The notes beneath the pieces were generated by a model. It had not been told where the DNA came from. It made no database searches and was given only the letters and a program-made list of their open reading frames with translations. Below, one piece after another: positions 34,163 to 41,513 of a stretch of 64,000 nt of DNA. The position numbers and the translations under genes were made by a program. Location of the stretch: the NCBI RefSeq assembly GCF_031846325.1, contig NZ_JAVRHZ010000004.1:124001-188000 (forward strand), given 5' to 3'. Each line of letters starts with the position of its first letter. Position 1 is the first letter of the stretch. Origin of the DNA: Patiriisocius_A hiemis. GTDB taxonomy: Bacteria > Bacteroidota > Bacteroidia > Flavobacteriales > Flavobacteriaceae.

Positions 34163-36367
34163 TTAATCCCTCTTTCTGTCTTTATTTCTGTTATCACGAC
34201 CACGGTTGTCACGATTTCTATCGTTTCTTGGTGGGCGTTCTACATATCCTTCTGGTTTAGGTAAAATAGCTTTTCTAGAAACTTTTTCTTTTCTAGTACG
34301 TTTATCCACACCAAAATACTTTACATCAAAAACATCACCCATGTTTACTACATCGCTTACATTCTCGGTGCGTTCCCATGCTAGTTCAGAAACATGCAAT
34401 AAAACCTCGTTTCCTGGTGCTTCTATGTATTCTACAACAGCTCCAAAATCAAGCATCTTTATCACTTTCACTTCATAAACAGAACCAACTTCTGGTTTAA
34501 ATGTTATGCTGTCAATTTTTGCGAGTACAGCGTCAATACCTTCCTGACCTGTTCCTAGAATTTCTACAATTCCTTCTTCGGTTTCTGGATCTTCATTAAT
34601 TACAATGGTAGTTCCTGTTTCTTTTTGAAGTTCTTGAATTACTTTTCCACCTGGCCCAATTAGTGCTCCAATATATTCATTGGCGATACGTGTAGTTACC
34701 ATTTTAGGTGCGTACTCTTTTACATCGTCCCTTGGAGTTTCAATTGTATCTGTTAGGTGTTTAAGGATATGTAATCTTCCGTCTCTTGCTTGTTTTAATG
34801 CATTTACAAGAATTTCGTATGACAACCCTTTTACTTTAATGTCCATTTGGCAAGCAGTAATACCATCTGCTGTTCCAGTTACTTTAAAGTCCATATCTCC
34901 TAAGTGATCTTCGTCTCCTAAAATATCACTAAGTACTGCGTACTTTTCACCTTCAGAAATAAGTCCCATTGCAATACCAGAAACTGGCTTTTTCATTTGC
35001 ACACCTGCATCCATCATTGCCATAGTTCCTGCACATACAGTTGCCATAGATGAAGAACCGTTAGACTCTAACACCTCACTTACCACACGTACTGTGTATG
35101 GGCAATCTTCTGGAACCATTCCTTTTAAGGCACGTTGTGCTAGGTTACCATGTCCTACTTCACGACGCGATGTTCCTCTAATTGGTCTTGCTTCTCCAGT
35201 TGAAAAAGGTGGGAAGTTATAGTGTAAATAAAATGTTTCTTCGCCCTCAAAACTTGGCATGTCAATTTGATTTGCTTCTCTAGAAGTTCCTAAGGTTACT
35301 GTGGCAAGTGCTTGTGTTTCGCCACGAGTAAAGATAGAAGAACCATGTACAGAAGGTAGATAATCTACCTCACACCAAATAGGTCTAATATCGATTGTTT
35401 TACGACCATCTAAACGTAACCCCTCATTTAAGGTTAAATCACGTATAGCCGCTTTATTTGCTTTTGCTACATATTTATGGATAAGTTTTCCAAGCTCTGC
35501 TTGTTCTTCTTCAGAAAAAGAATTGAAAACCTCTTCTTTAATATCACTAAAAGCTTGTCCTCTTTCATGTTTTGCAGAGCCTGCTTTTGCAACAGCATAG
35601 GTTTTGTCATACACCATATCGTGTATTTTTTTCTCAAGATCTGCATCTTCAACAGCTGGTTCATACTCACGTACTTCTTTCTTTCCAAAAGCTTCGGCTA
35701 AACGTACTTGTGCTGCACATTGTACTTTAATAGCTTCGTGAGCTGCTTTAATAGCCTCAGTCATTTCTTCTTCAGAAATTTCATCCATCTCACCTTCTAC
35801 CATCATTACACTATCTGCAGAAGCTCCAATAACCATATCGATATCAGATTCGTCAAGCTGTGCTCTAGAAGGGTTAATAATAAACTCACCATTAATACGT
35901 CCTACTCGTACTTCTGAAATAGCACACTCAAACGGAAAGTCTGAAAGCTGAATTGCAGCAGATGCTGCTAATCCTGCCATTGCATCTGGCATTACATCAT
36001 CATCATGTGACATTAATTGTATCATTACCTGTGTTTCACTATGGTAATCTTTTGGGAATAATGGGCGCAATACTCTGTCCACAAGACGCATTGTTAATAC
36101 TTCTCCGTCACTTGGTCTTGCTTCTCTTTTAAAGAAACCTCCAGGATAACGTCCTGCTGCTGCAAATTTTTCTCTGTAATCTACAGTAAGTGGCAAAAAG
36201 TCAACATCTGCTTGGTGATAATTAGAAACAACTGTACATAGTAACATACATTTTCCAGATTGTACCACAACAGATCCGTGTGCCTGTTTGGCTAGTTTTC
36301 CGGTTTCGAGTGTGATTTCACGCCCGTCACCTAGGTCAATGACCTCTTTAAATACTTTAGGTATCAT
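34163..36367 (-). CDS. pnp: Polyribonucleotide nucleotidyltransferase (PNPase)
   Basis: 734 residues, full length. 3'-5' phosphorolytic RNase of the degradosome. Two RNase PH domains (about 5-215 and 305-540; FAAAGRYPGGFFKREARPSDGE and the catalytic DILGDEDHLGDMDFKVTGT), a KH domain (IANEYIGALIGPGGKVIQELQ) and an S1 domain (GSVYEVKVIKMLDFGAVVEYI), then an Arg/Asp/Asn-rich disordered tail (PPRNDRNRDNRGRD). The tail is typical for Bacteroidota and may bind RNA. It lies downstream of rpsO, the conserved order, but with its own promoter and a structured leader. Confidence 0.97.
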   Translation of the reverse strand: MIPKVFKEVIDLGDGREITLETGKLAKQAHGSVVVQSGKCMLLCTVVSNYHQADVDFLPLTVDYREKFAAAGRYPGGFFKREARPSDGEVLTMRLVDRVLRPLFPKDYHSETQVMIQLMSHDDDVMPDAMAGLAASAAIQLSDFPFECAISEVRVGRINGEFIINPSRAQLDESDIDMVIGASADSVMMVEGEMDEISEEEMTEAIKAAHEAIKVQCAAQVRLAEAFGKKEVREYEPAVEDADLEKKIHDMVYDKTYAVAKAGSAKHERGQAFSDIKEEVFNSFSEEEQAELGKLIHKYVAKANKAAIRDLTLNEGLRLDGRKTIDIRPIWCEVDYLPSVHGSSIFTRGETQALATVTLGTSREANQIDMPSFEGEETFYLHYNFPPFSTGEARPIRGTSRREVGHGNLAQRALKGMVPEDCPYTVRVVSEVLESNGSSSMATVCAGTMAMMDAGVQMKKPVSGIAMGLISEGEKYAVLSDILGDEDHLGDMDFKVTGTADGITACQMDIKVKGLSYEILVNALKQARDGRLHILKHLTDTIETPRDDVKEYAPKMVTTRIANEYIGALIGPGGKVIQELQKETGTTIVINEDPETEEGIVEILGTGQEGIDAVLAKIDSITFKPEVGSVYEVKVIKMLDFGAVVEYIEAPGNEVLLHVSELAWERTENVSDVVNMGDVFDVKYFGVDKRTRKEKVSRKAILPKPEGYVERPPRNDRNRDNRGRDNRNKDRKRD

Positions 36368-36530
36368 TTTAATTAAATTATACGCATAGCAAAATGCGTA
36401 GTTAAAAAATTGGTCAACAATCGGTTTTCGATTGTAGTGTTGTTGTGTTGTTGTGGTTGACCAATGAAAAACCTAAGGGTAGCTTTTTCAGTATTTGAAA
36501 TTTATATAGAGTGAGATTGCTCTCAACTTA
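36368..36530 (-). promoter_or_regulatory. Structured 5' leader of pnp
   Basis: About 160 nt from the predicted transcription start to the pnp ATG. It can fold into an outer 9-bp stem (36410-36418 with 36456-36464; arms TTGGTCAAC/GTTGACCAA) enclosing a 6-bp hairpin (36418-36423 with 36429-36434), and a separate 7-bp hairpin just before the start (36381-36387 with 36394-36400, TACGCAT/ATGCGTA). In E. coli a leader stem cut by RNase III lets PNPase control its own mRNA; a similar role here is inference. Confidence 0.45.
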
Positions 36531-36534
36531 GTAA

Positions 36535-36542
36535 CAAAGTTA
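36535..36542 (-). promoter_or_regulatory. -7 box of the pnp promoter
   Basis: TAACTTTG on the minus strand fits TAnnTTTG exactly. It sits directly behind the rpsO terminator hairpin, so the -33 region overlaps that hairpin and no clean TTTG is seen. Gives pnp independent transcription with a long leader. Confidence 0.5.
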
Positions 36543-36543
36543 C

Positions 36544-36574
36544 TAAAAAATAATGGGCTCCTAAGAGCCCATTA
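36544..36574 (-). terminator. Rho-independent terminator of rpsO
   Basis: Perfect 10-bp stem TAATGGGCTC/GAGCCCATTA (36551-36560 with 36565-36574), 4-nt loop, followed on the minus strand by six T. It begins 7 nt after the rpsO stop codon. Confidence 0.9.
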
Positions 36575-36581
36575 AAATGTA

Positions 36582-36851
36582 TTACTTACGTAATCCTAAT
36601 TCTTTTACGATAGCACGGTAACGTAAAATATCTTTTTTCATTAGATAATCTAATAAAGATCTACGCTTACCTACTAGTTTTACTAGTGAACGCTCTGAAT
36701 TAAAATCTTTGTGATTTTTCTTTAAGTGTTGTGTTAAATGCTCAATTCTGTATGTGAATAAAGCGATCTGTCCTTCGGCAGACCCTGTGTCTGTTGCACT
36801 TTTTCCGTGCTTTGCAAAAATCTTTGCTTTTTCTTCTGGTGCTAAATACAT
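36582..36851 (-). CDS. rpsO: 30S ribosomal protein S15
   Basis: 89 residues from ATG 36851 (MYLAPEEKAKIFAKHGKSA). An in-frame start 60 nt further upstream (36911) would add 20 unconserved residues and would begin inside the promoter box, so the shorter, family-standard length is chosen. TDTGSAEGQIALFTYRIEHLTQHLKKNHKDF and the SLVKLVGKRRSLLDYL segment are S15 signatures that bind 16S rRNA helices 20-22. Monocistronic by its terminator, upstream of pnp as in many bacteria. Confidence 0.96.
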   Translation of the reverse strand: MYLAPEEKAKIFAKHGKSATDTGSAEGQIALFTYRIEHLTQHLKKNHKDFNSERSLVKLVGKRRSLLDYLMKKDILRYRAIVKELGLRK

Positions 36852-36908
36852 GCTAATATTATTGTAAATGATTGTTATGTATTGACTATGTTTTTCATAA
36901 TCAGAGCG

Positions 36909-36916
36909 CAAAAATA
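36909..36916 (-). promoter_or_regulatory. -7 box of the rpsO promoter
   Basis: The minus strand reads TATTTTTG followed by C, an exact match to TAnnTTTG(C), 57 nt before the rpsO start. The gap to the next upstream gene is short, and the -33 region would fall around the 3' end of the OmpA-domain gene. Confidence 0.5.
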
Positions 36917-36941
36917 ATAAATTATGTGGGATAAATCCTTT

Positions 36942-37730
36942 TTAGTTAGAAATAATTTCAATTTCCACTCTTCGGTCTTTAATGTCTCCTTTACCCAATG
37001 GAAATTTAAATGCCATTCCTTCGTAACTCATTCTAGATGCGTTTATCCCTTCCTTTAGTAGATATCTATAAACTGCTTTTGCTCTATCACGAGATAAAGT
37101 AAGGTTTCCTGTTCTATTGTTTCTACCATCTATTGGGGAGGGTTCTCCGTTAATTCCGCAACAAACATGTCCTAAAACCTTAAATTTTACTGCTGGGTTT
37201 TCCAGTAAGTATCTTTTTACTTTATAAAGAGTTGGTAAACTTTCTTCTCTTATTACATCTAGTCCAGGTATAAATAAAATACCTTCTAATATAACGGTGT
37301 CGCCAATGTTAGCTTCGGATAAAGATATTTCTAGTGAAGTTTCTGGAGGTACAAATTGTGGGGCTTCAATTGTTTTTTCTTTGTAAGTAATAATAATGTC
37401 TACTCTTCTTTCTTCAGGTAGGGGACTTTCTACCTCTCCTTTTCCAATACTTTTTACTGAAATACTATCACCTATAATTGCTTTAACGTTTGTAGCTCGA
37501 TTTTCTGAAAGCTTTTGATTGTATGTTTCACTAGCAAACATGTTTGCATACCCTTCAACAATAATACTTTTAATTTTTGAAGAAGTTTCTAATAGACTAT
37601 CAATTCTTTTTTCTTGGATTGGGTTTACGGCTGAAATATCATTTTCAAAATAAATTGATAGCGTGTCAATCTTTTGCTGCCCTGTGACTGGGAGCGCATA
37701 AAGGAGTAATAAAATGATTAGATACTTCAT
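36942..37730 (-). CDS. OmpA-family protein with two OmpA_C-like domains
   Basis: 262 residues. Signal peptide MKYLIILLLLYALPVTGQQ. First OmpA-like peptidoglycan-binding domain at about 22-120 (IYFENDISAVNP...RIDSLL..., VEGYANMFASETYNQKLSENRATNVKAII, EERRVDI). The second at about 140-262 (EGILFIPGLDVIREESLPTLYKVKRYLLENP..FKVLGHVCC, LSRDRAKAVYRYLLKEGI, DRRVEIEI). No barrel domain or lipobox is seen, so it is a periplasmic protein that may bind peptidoglycan twice. Divergent from the lipoprotein at 37839; own -7 box. Confidence 0.8.
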   Translation of the reverse strand: MKYLIILLLLYALPVTGQQKIDTLSIYFENDISAVNPIQEKRIDSLLETSSKIKSIIVEGYANMFASETYNQKLSENRATNVKAIIGDSISVKSIGKGEVESPLPEERRVDIIITYKEKTIEAPQFVPPETSLEISLSEANIGDTVILEGILFIPGLDVIREESLPTLYKVKRYLLENPAVKFKVLGHVCCGINGEPSPIDGRNNRTGNLTLSRDRAKAVYRYLLKEGINASRMSYEGMAFKFPLGKGDIKDRRVEIEIISN

Positions 37731-37764
37731 AAAACTTTTAAAGAGAATAATATAAAAATATACA

Positions 37765-37772
37765 CAAATTTA
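37765..37772 (-). promoter_or_regulatory. -7 box upstream of the double-OmpA gene
   Basis: The minus strand reads TAAATTTG, an exact TAnnTTTG match, 34 nt before the start codon. No -33 TTTG is evident at the right distance in this AT-rich divergent region. Confidence 0.45.
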
Positions 37773-37807
37773 ATACCAAATTAAACTATTAAGCGTTAGT
37801 ATAGTCC

Positions 37808-37815
37808 TAATATTG
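37808..37815 (+). promoter_or_regulatory. Candidate -7 box for the lipoprotein at 37839
   Basis: TAATATTG is one base off the TAnnTTTG consensus, 23 nt before ATG 37839. It overlaps a possible GTG start at 37815 and so argues for the downstream ATG. Confidence 0.3.
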
Positions 37816-37838
37816 TGAACTTTAAAGATAAAACCATT

Positions 37839-38666
37839 ATGAAAACCTTTTTTGCCAAAAATTATGTAATCCTACTGCTTGCTTCACTTTTTATTGTTAG
37901 TTGTAGTGAGGATACCGACACACCTACCGAAGTAAACTTCTCTACTGAAGATACAACACGAGCAGCTCAAGCTGATAATGCAGCAGATGGAGCTTTAACT
38001 ATCATAGAAAATGGCTATTCCGAAACCGAAGAGGGTAGATCTAGTAACAATTCTTTTTTCCCAGAGTGTACAACAATAACCATATCTCCAGACGGAAATG
38101 GGGGAGGAAGTATTATACTTGATTTTGGAGATGGATGCCAACTTAACAACGGGGCATTTGTTACGGGAAGTGTATTACTTGAATATGGTCCTATAGAATC
38201 TGCAACAAGAACTATTACGTACACCTATAATAACTTTACTTACAATAATAAAGGTGTAATAGGTGGTGGAGAGATTTTTAGAGAGCTGTCAAATGACAAT
38301 GGTAATCCACAATCTACTGTAAATGCTGCTATTACTGTTTCATTTCCAAACACTACAGTTACTGCAACAAGAACAGGGCTTAGAATTGCAGAATGGGTGG
38401 AAGGTGTTGGTTCTGGAACTTGGACAGATAATGTTTATAATATTACTGGAAACTGGAATACCGAACTTACAAACGGATTTACTAGAAGCGGTGTGGTTTC
38501 AGAAACTTTAGTAAGGGAGTTGTCTTGCCAATATCTTGTAAGTGGTGTATTAGACTTACAGCAAAACGATTTTACTGCTCAATTAGATTTTGGAAACGGT
38601 GATTGTGATAATCAAGCAATTTTTATATTTAACGGAGAAGAGTTTCCCATTATTTTAGGGGATTAA
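37839..38666 (+). CDS. Secreted lipoprotein of unknown function
   Basis: 275 residues from ATG 37839 (MKTFFAKNYVILLLASLFIVSC). Lipobox FIVSC with Cys22 followed by SEDTD, an acidic patch like the surface-export signal of Bacteroidota lipoproteins. The rest is beta-rich: ITISPDGNGGGSIILDFGDGCQL, then ATRTITYTYNNFTYNNKGVIGG, and near the end CQYLVSGVLDLQQNDFTAQLDFGNGDCDNQ, where two FGxGxC segments may mark a duplicated unit. A related lipoprotein type is common in Flavobacteriaceae without known function. A GTG at 37815 would put 8 charged residues before the signal peptide and is less likely. Confidence 0.75.
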   Translation: MKTFFAKNYVILLLASLFIVSCSEDTDTPTEVNFSTEDTTRAAQADNAADGALTIIENGYSETEEGRSSNNSFFPECTTITISPDGNGGGSIILDFGDGCQLNNGAFVTGSVLLEYGPIESATRTITYTYNNFTYNNKGVIGGGEIFRELSNDNGNPQSTVNAAITVSFPNTTVTATRTGLRIAEWVEGVGSGTWTDNVYNITGNWNTELTNGFTRSGVVSETLVRELSCQYLVSGVLDLQQNDFTAQLDFGNGDCDNQAIFIFNGEEFPIILGD

Positions 38667-38687
38667 AAAATTAGAATACTATTTAGT

Positions 38688-38720
38688 AAAGCACCTTAGT
38701 TAACTAAGGTGCTTTTTTTA
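38688..38720 (+). terminator. Rho-independent terminator of the 37839 lipoprotein gene
   Basis: Palindrome with arms AGCACCTTAGTT/AACTAAGGTGCT followed by seven T. Its T-tract runs into the -7 box of the next gene. Confidence 0.85.
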
Positions 38721-38726
38721 TATTTG
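38719..38726 (+). promoter_or_regulatory. -7 box abutting the amidinotransferase start
   Basis: TATATTTG followed by C is an exact TAnnTTTGC match only 5 nt before ATG 38732. If used, the transcript would start at or next to the start codon (nearly leaderless). The box overlaps the end of the preceding terminator. Confidence 0.45.
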
Positions 38727-38731
38727 CTTTT

Positions 38732-39646
38732 ATGATACAACTCAATGTAACTAACGAATTTTCTCCCTTAAAAGCAGTTGTTTTAGGCTGTGCAGATAGT
38801 AACGGTTCTACTCCAAAATTAGAAGACGCGTATGATCCAAAATCTGCTGCACATATTAAAGCAGGTACTTATCCTACTATTGAGGATATGGTAAAAGAAA
38901 TGGAAGCTGTGGCTGTAGTTTTTAAAAAGTATGGAGTTACAGTTTATCGCCCAGAAACCATTGAGAGTTATAACCAGATATTTTCTAGAGATATTGCATT
39001 TGTGATAGAAGATAAATTTATTAAAGCAAATATTTTACCAGACAGAGAGCGTGAATATGAAGCTATAGAACATGTATGGTCACAAATTCCTAAGGAAAAT
39101 CGTATTATTTTTCCTGAGGAAGCACATATAGAAGGAGGGGATGTAATGCCGCATGGAGAATACATTTTTGTGGGTACGTATCGAGGTGATGATTATTCAA
39201 ATTATATTACCGCGCGCACCAATATGGAAGCAGTTAAGTTTCTACAAGAAGTATTTCCAGATAAAAAAGTAAAGTCCTTTAACCTTAGAAAATCCAATAC
39301 CGTAGCAGAGGATAATGCATTACACTTAGATTGTTGTTTTCAACCTATAGGTAAAGGAAAATGTATCATTCATAGAGAAGGTTTTCTTGAAGAGGAAGAG
39401 TATAATTGGTTGATTGATTTCTTCGGAAAAGAAAATTGCTTTCATATTGATAAAAAAGAAATGTATCATATGAATAGTAATATTTTCTCTATTTCTGAAG
39501 ATGTAATCATTTCTGAAAAAAACTTTACTAGGTTAAATACTTGGTTGCGTTCTCAAGGATTTACGGTAGAGGAGGTACCATATTACGAAATCTCGAAACA
39601 AGAAGGCTTATTGCGATGCAGTACAATGCCATTAATTAGAGAATAA
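38732..39646 (+). CDS. Amidinotransferase / dimethylarginine dimethylaminohydrolase-like enzyme
   Basis: 304 residues, pentein fold. Family marks: EFSPLKAVVLGCAD at the start, FSRDIAFVIEDKFI, EEAHIEGGDVMPHG (acidic/guanidino-binding), NTVAEDNALHLDCCFQPIG with the catalytic His, and LLRCSTMPLIRE with the nucleophile Cys296. Such enzymes hydrolyse or transfer the amidino group of arginine derivatives (citrulline or guanidino products). Which reaction applies cannot be told: glycine amidinotransferase-like and DDAH-like enzymes share all of these motifs. A second pentein enzyme, ctlX, lies 0.9 kb downstream. Confidence 0.85.
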   Translation: MIQLNVTNEFSPLKAVVLGCADSNGSTPKLEDAYDPKSAAHIKAGTYPTIEDMVKEMEAVAVVFKKYGVTVYRPETIESYNQIFSRDIAFVIEDKFIKANILPDREREYEAIEHVWSQIPKENRIIFPEEAHIEGGDVMPHGEYIFVGTYRGDDYSNYITARTNMEAVKFLQEVFPDKKVKSFNLRKSNTVAEDNALHLDCCFQPIGKGKCIIHREGFLEEEEYNWLIDFFGKENCFHIDKKEMYHMNSNIFSISEDVIISEKNFTRLNTWLRSQGFTVEEVPYYEISKQEGLLRCSTMPLIRE

Positions 39647-39682
39647 AAAACCTCTTATAACGTTACTTTCGTATATATAGTT

Positions 39683-40489
39683 ATGAAAGTTTTATTATCC
39701 CTTTTTTTGTTGTTTACTACTTGTCTTTGTTTCTCTCAGGGTAAAATTGATGGATTTTATCAAGGCCAAGGAAATGCTACTATTGTTGTAGGTGGAGGTA
39801 TTGAAGATTCTAATGAATATTTAGCGGGGAAAGATAAAACAGGGCTTGAAAGAAAGACCTATTACATTTCGCTTTTTACGAGCTATGGTATTACAAATAA
39901 TCTAGACATAAATGTATCATTGCCTTATATAGAAAGTGGGAGAAATAAAAACTTTCAAGACATTTCTATTATGCTCAAAAATAGATTTTTTGATAAAGTA
40001 TATACTAATAGTGTATTGGAATTAAGTGGTAGTGCTGGCATTTCTACTCCAGTATCAGATTATAAAATTGGTGGTCTTTTTGACATTGGACAACAAGCTA
40101 CCATTATAGAAAGCAGAGTAATGAGTCATTATAAAATAAATAGTGGCTGGCTTGCTACACTTCAATCAGGCTTTTCTTATAAATTAGAAGAAGTACCCAA
40201 TAGTGTACCTCTAACATTGAAAGTTGGTAGAGCTAAGAAAAATATTTACTATGACATTTATTATGATGCTCAGTTTGGACTAGGCGGAATAGATTATTTA
40301 GGCACGCCTCGTCCCCAAAACTTTAGAGAGTTTGGAGTTTCATATCACAAGGTGGGTGCTACAATTTTTGCCCCAATAATAGATGGTTTTGGTGCATATG
40401 GCACCTTTTCATATATCATAGGAGGGAGAAATATATTTTTAGGTCCTATTTATGGAGCAGGATTAAGTTATAATTTTAGTAGAGATTAA
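39683..40489 (+). CDS. Putative outer-membrane beta-barrel protein
   Basis: 268 residues. Signal peptide MKVLLSLFLLFTTCLCFSQG, then alternating amphipathic strands (ISLFTSYGITNNLDINVSLPY, SVLELSGSAGISTPVSDYK, GWLATLQSGFSYKL, GGIDYLGTPRPQNFREFGVSYHKVG) ending IYGAGLSYNFSRD with a terminal aromatic-x-x motif. It resembles the 'transporter/MetA-pathway phenol degradation' type of small barrels, but no function is recognisable. It is between two guanidino-hydrolase genes on the same strand, so it may take up their substrates (inference). Confidence 0.7.
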   Translation: MKVLLSLFLLFTTCLCFSQGKIDGFYQGQGNATIVVGGGIEDSNEYLAGKDKTGLERKTYYISLFTSYGITNNLDINVSLPYIESGRNKNFQDISIMLKNRFFDKVYTNSVLELSGSAGISTPVSDYKIGGLFDIGQQATIIESRVMSHYKINSGWLATLQSGFSYKLEEVPNSVPLTLKVGRAKKNIYYDIYYDAQFGLGGIDYLGTPRPQNFREFGVSYHKVGATIFAPIIDGFGAYGTFSYIIGGRNIFLGPIYGAGLSYNFSRD

Positions 40490-40536
40490 TGCTATTAAAG
40501 CAAACAGTTTTTTCAGTTTTTGAATAGTAAAAACCC

Positions 40537-40544
40537 TAAATTTG
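40537..40544 (+). promoter_or_regulatory. -7 box of the ctlX gene
   Basis: TAAATTTG matches TAnnTTTG exactly, 20 nt before ATG 40565. A TTTG at 40519-40522 is 14 nt upstream, shorter than the usual spacer. The box lies inside the reading frame that would start at 40520, supporting 40565 as the real start. Confidence 0.45.
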
Positions 40545-40564
40545 TATCTCAAACTTTCTACTTA

Positions 40565-41500
40565 ATGCAACAAATTACAAACACAATACTTATGATTCGT
40601 CCTGTAGCTTTTAGGATGAACGAAGAAACTGCTATAAACAATTATTTCCAAGAAGATTTGGAGTTAAAAAATGCCGAGATTAATACCAAAGCACAAAAAG
40701 AGTTTGATGATTTTGTGACTAAGCTAAAAGCAGTTGGCGTGAATGTGGTGGTAGAGAATGATGATGTAAAAATGGACACACCAGACTCAATTTTCCCAAA
40801 TAACTGGGTGAGTTTTCATCATGATGGAATAGTTACATTATACCCTATGTTTGCCGAAAATAGACGTAGAGAACGTAGAGAAGAAATTATTAATCGTTTA
40901 GAATCTGAAGGTTACCTAATTGAAGCCTTTATGGATTATACCTCTGCTGAGGATGAAGGTTATTTTTTAGAAGGTACCGGAAGTTTATTATTAGACAGAG
41001 TACACAAAAAAGCATACTGTGCTTTATCTCCTAGAGCTGACGAGGAGTTACTTATAGAATTTTGTGAAGATTTTGAATATGATCCTGTTGTTTTTGTAGC
41101 AAATCAATCAGTTAATAATGAAAGATTGCCTATTTATCATACTAATGTGATGATGGCACTTGCCGAAAACTTTGCAGTTATTTGTTTAGAAACCATAGAT
41201 GATAAGCACGAAAAGAAAAATGTACTTAGACATCTCAAAGAAACTAAAAAAGAGGTCATAACTATTACCGAAGCGCAAATGCATCAATTTGCAGGTAATA
41301 TGCTTCAGGTTAAAGGGGATAATGATAAAAAGTATATGGTAATGAGTTTGGCAGCACATAAAAGTTTAAGACCTGACCAGATTTCAGCTATTGAAAAGCA
41401 TTGTGAGATTTTAAGTAGTGACTTAGAAACAATAGAAACTTGTGGTGGTGGTAGTGCTCGATGTATGATGGCTGAGGTGTTTCTTCCTAAGCAAACTTAA
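40565..41500 (+). CDS. ctlX: Citrulline utilization hydrolase CtlX-type amidinotransferase
   Basis: 311 residues from ATG 40565 (MQQITNTILMIRPVAF); a TTG-type start at 40520 would add 15 residues and precede the promoter box. Pentein fold: TPDSIFPNNWVSFHHDGIVTLYPMFAENRRRERR (substrate Asp/Asn and Arg segments), LEGTGSLLLDR, HTNVMMALAENFAVICLETI with the catalytic His, and GGGSARCMMAEVFLPK with Cys300. CtlX proteins are tied to arginine/citrulline breakdown, giving ornithine or related products. It ends 13 nt before the convergent SDR gene. Confidence 0.87.
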   Translation: MQQITNTILMIRPVAFRMNEETAINNYFQEDLELKNAEINTKAQKEFDDFVTKLKAVGVNVVVENDDVKMDTPDSIFPNNWVSFHHDGIVTLYPMFAENRRRERREEIINRLESEGYLIEAFMDYTSAEDEGYFLEGTGSLLLDRVHKKAYCALSPRADEELLIEFCEDFEYDPVVFVANQSVNNERLPIYHTNVMMALAENFAVICLETIDDKHEKKNVLRHLKETKKEVITITEAQMHQFAGNMLQVKGDNDKKYMVMSLAAHKSLRPDQISAIEKHCEILSSDLETIETCGGGSARCMMAEVFLPKQT

Positions 41501-41513
41501 TACCTTTTTGGTT

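Noticed and set aside
36849..36911. An upstream start for rpsO adding 20 residues
   Set aside because: The added residues are not part of S15 and the start would lie within the TATTTTTG promoter box.
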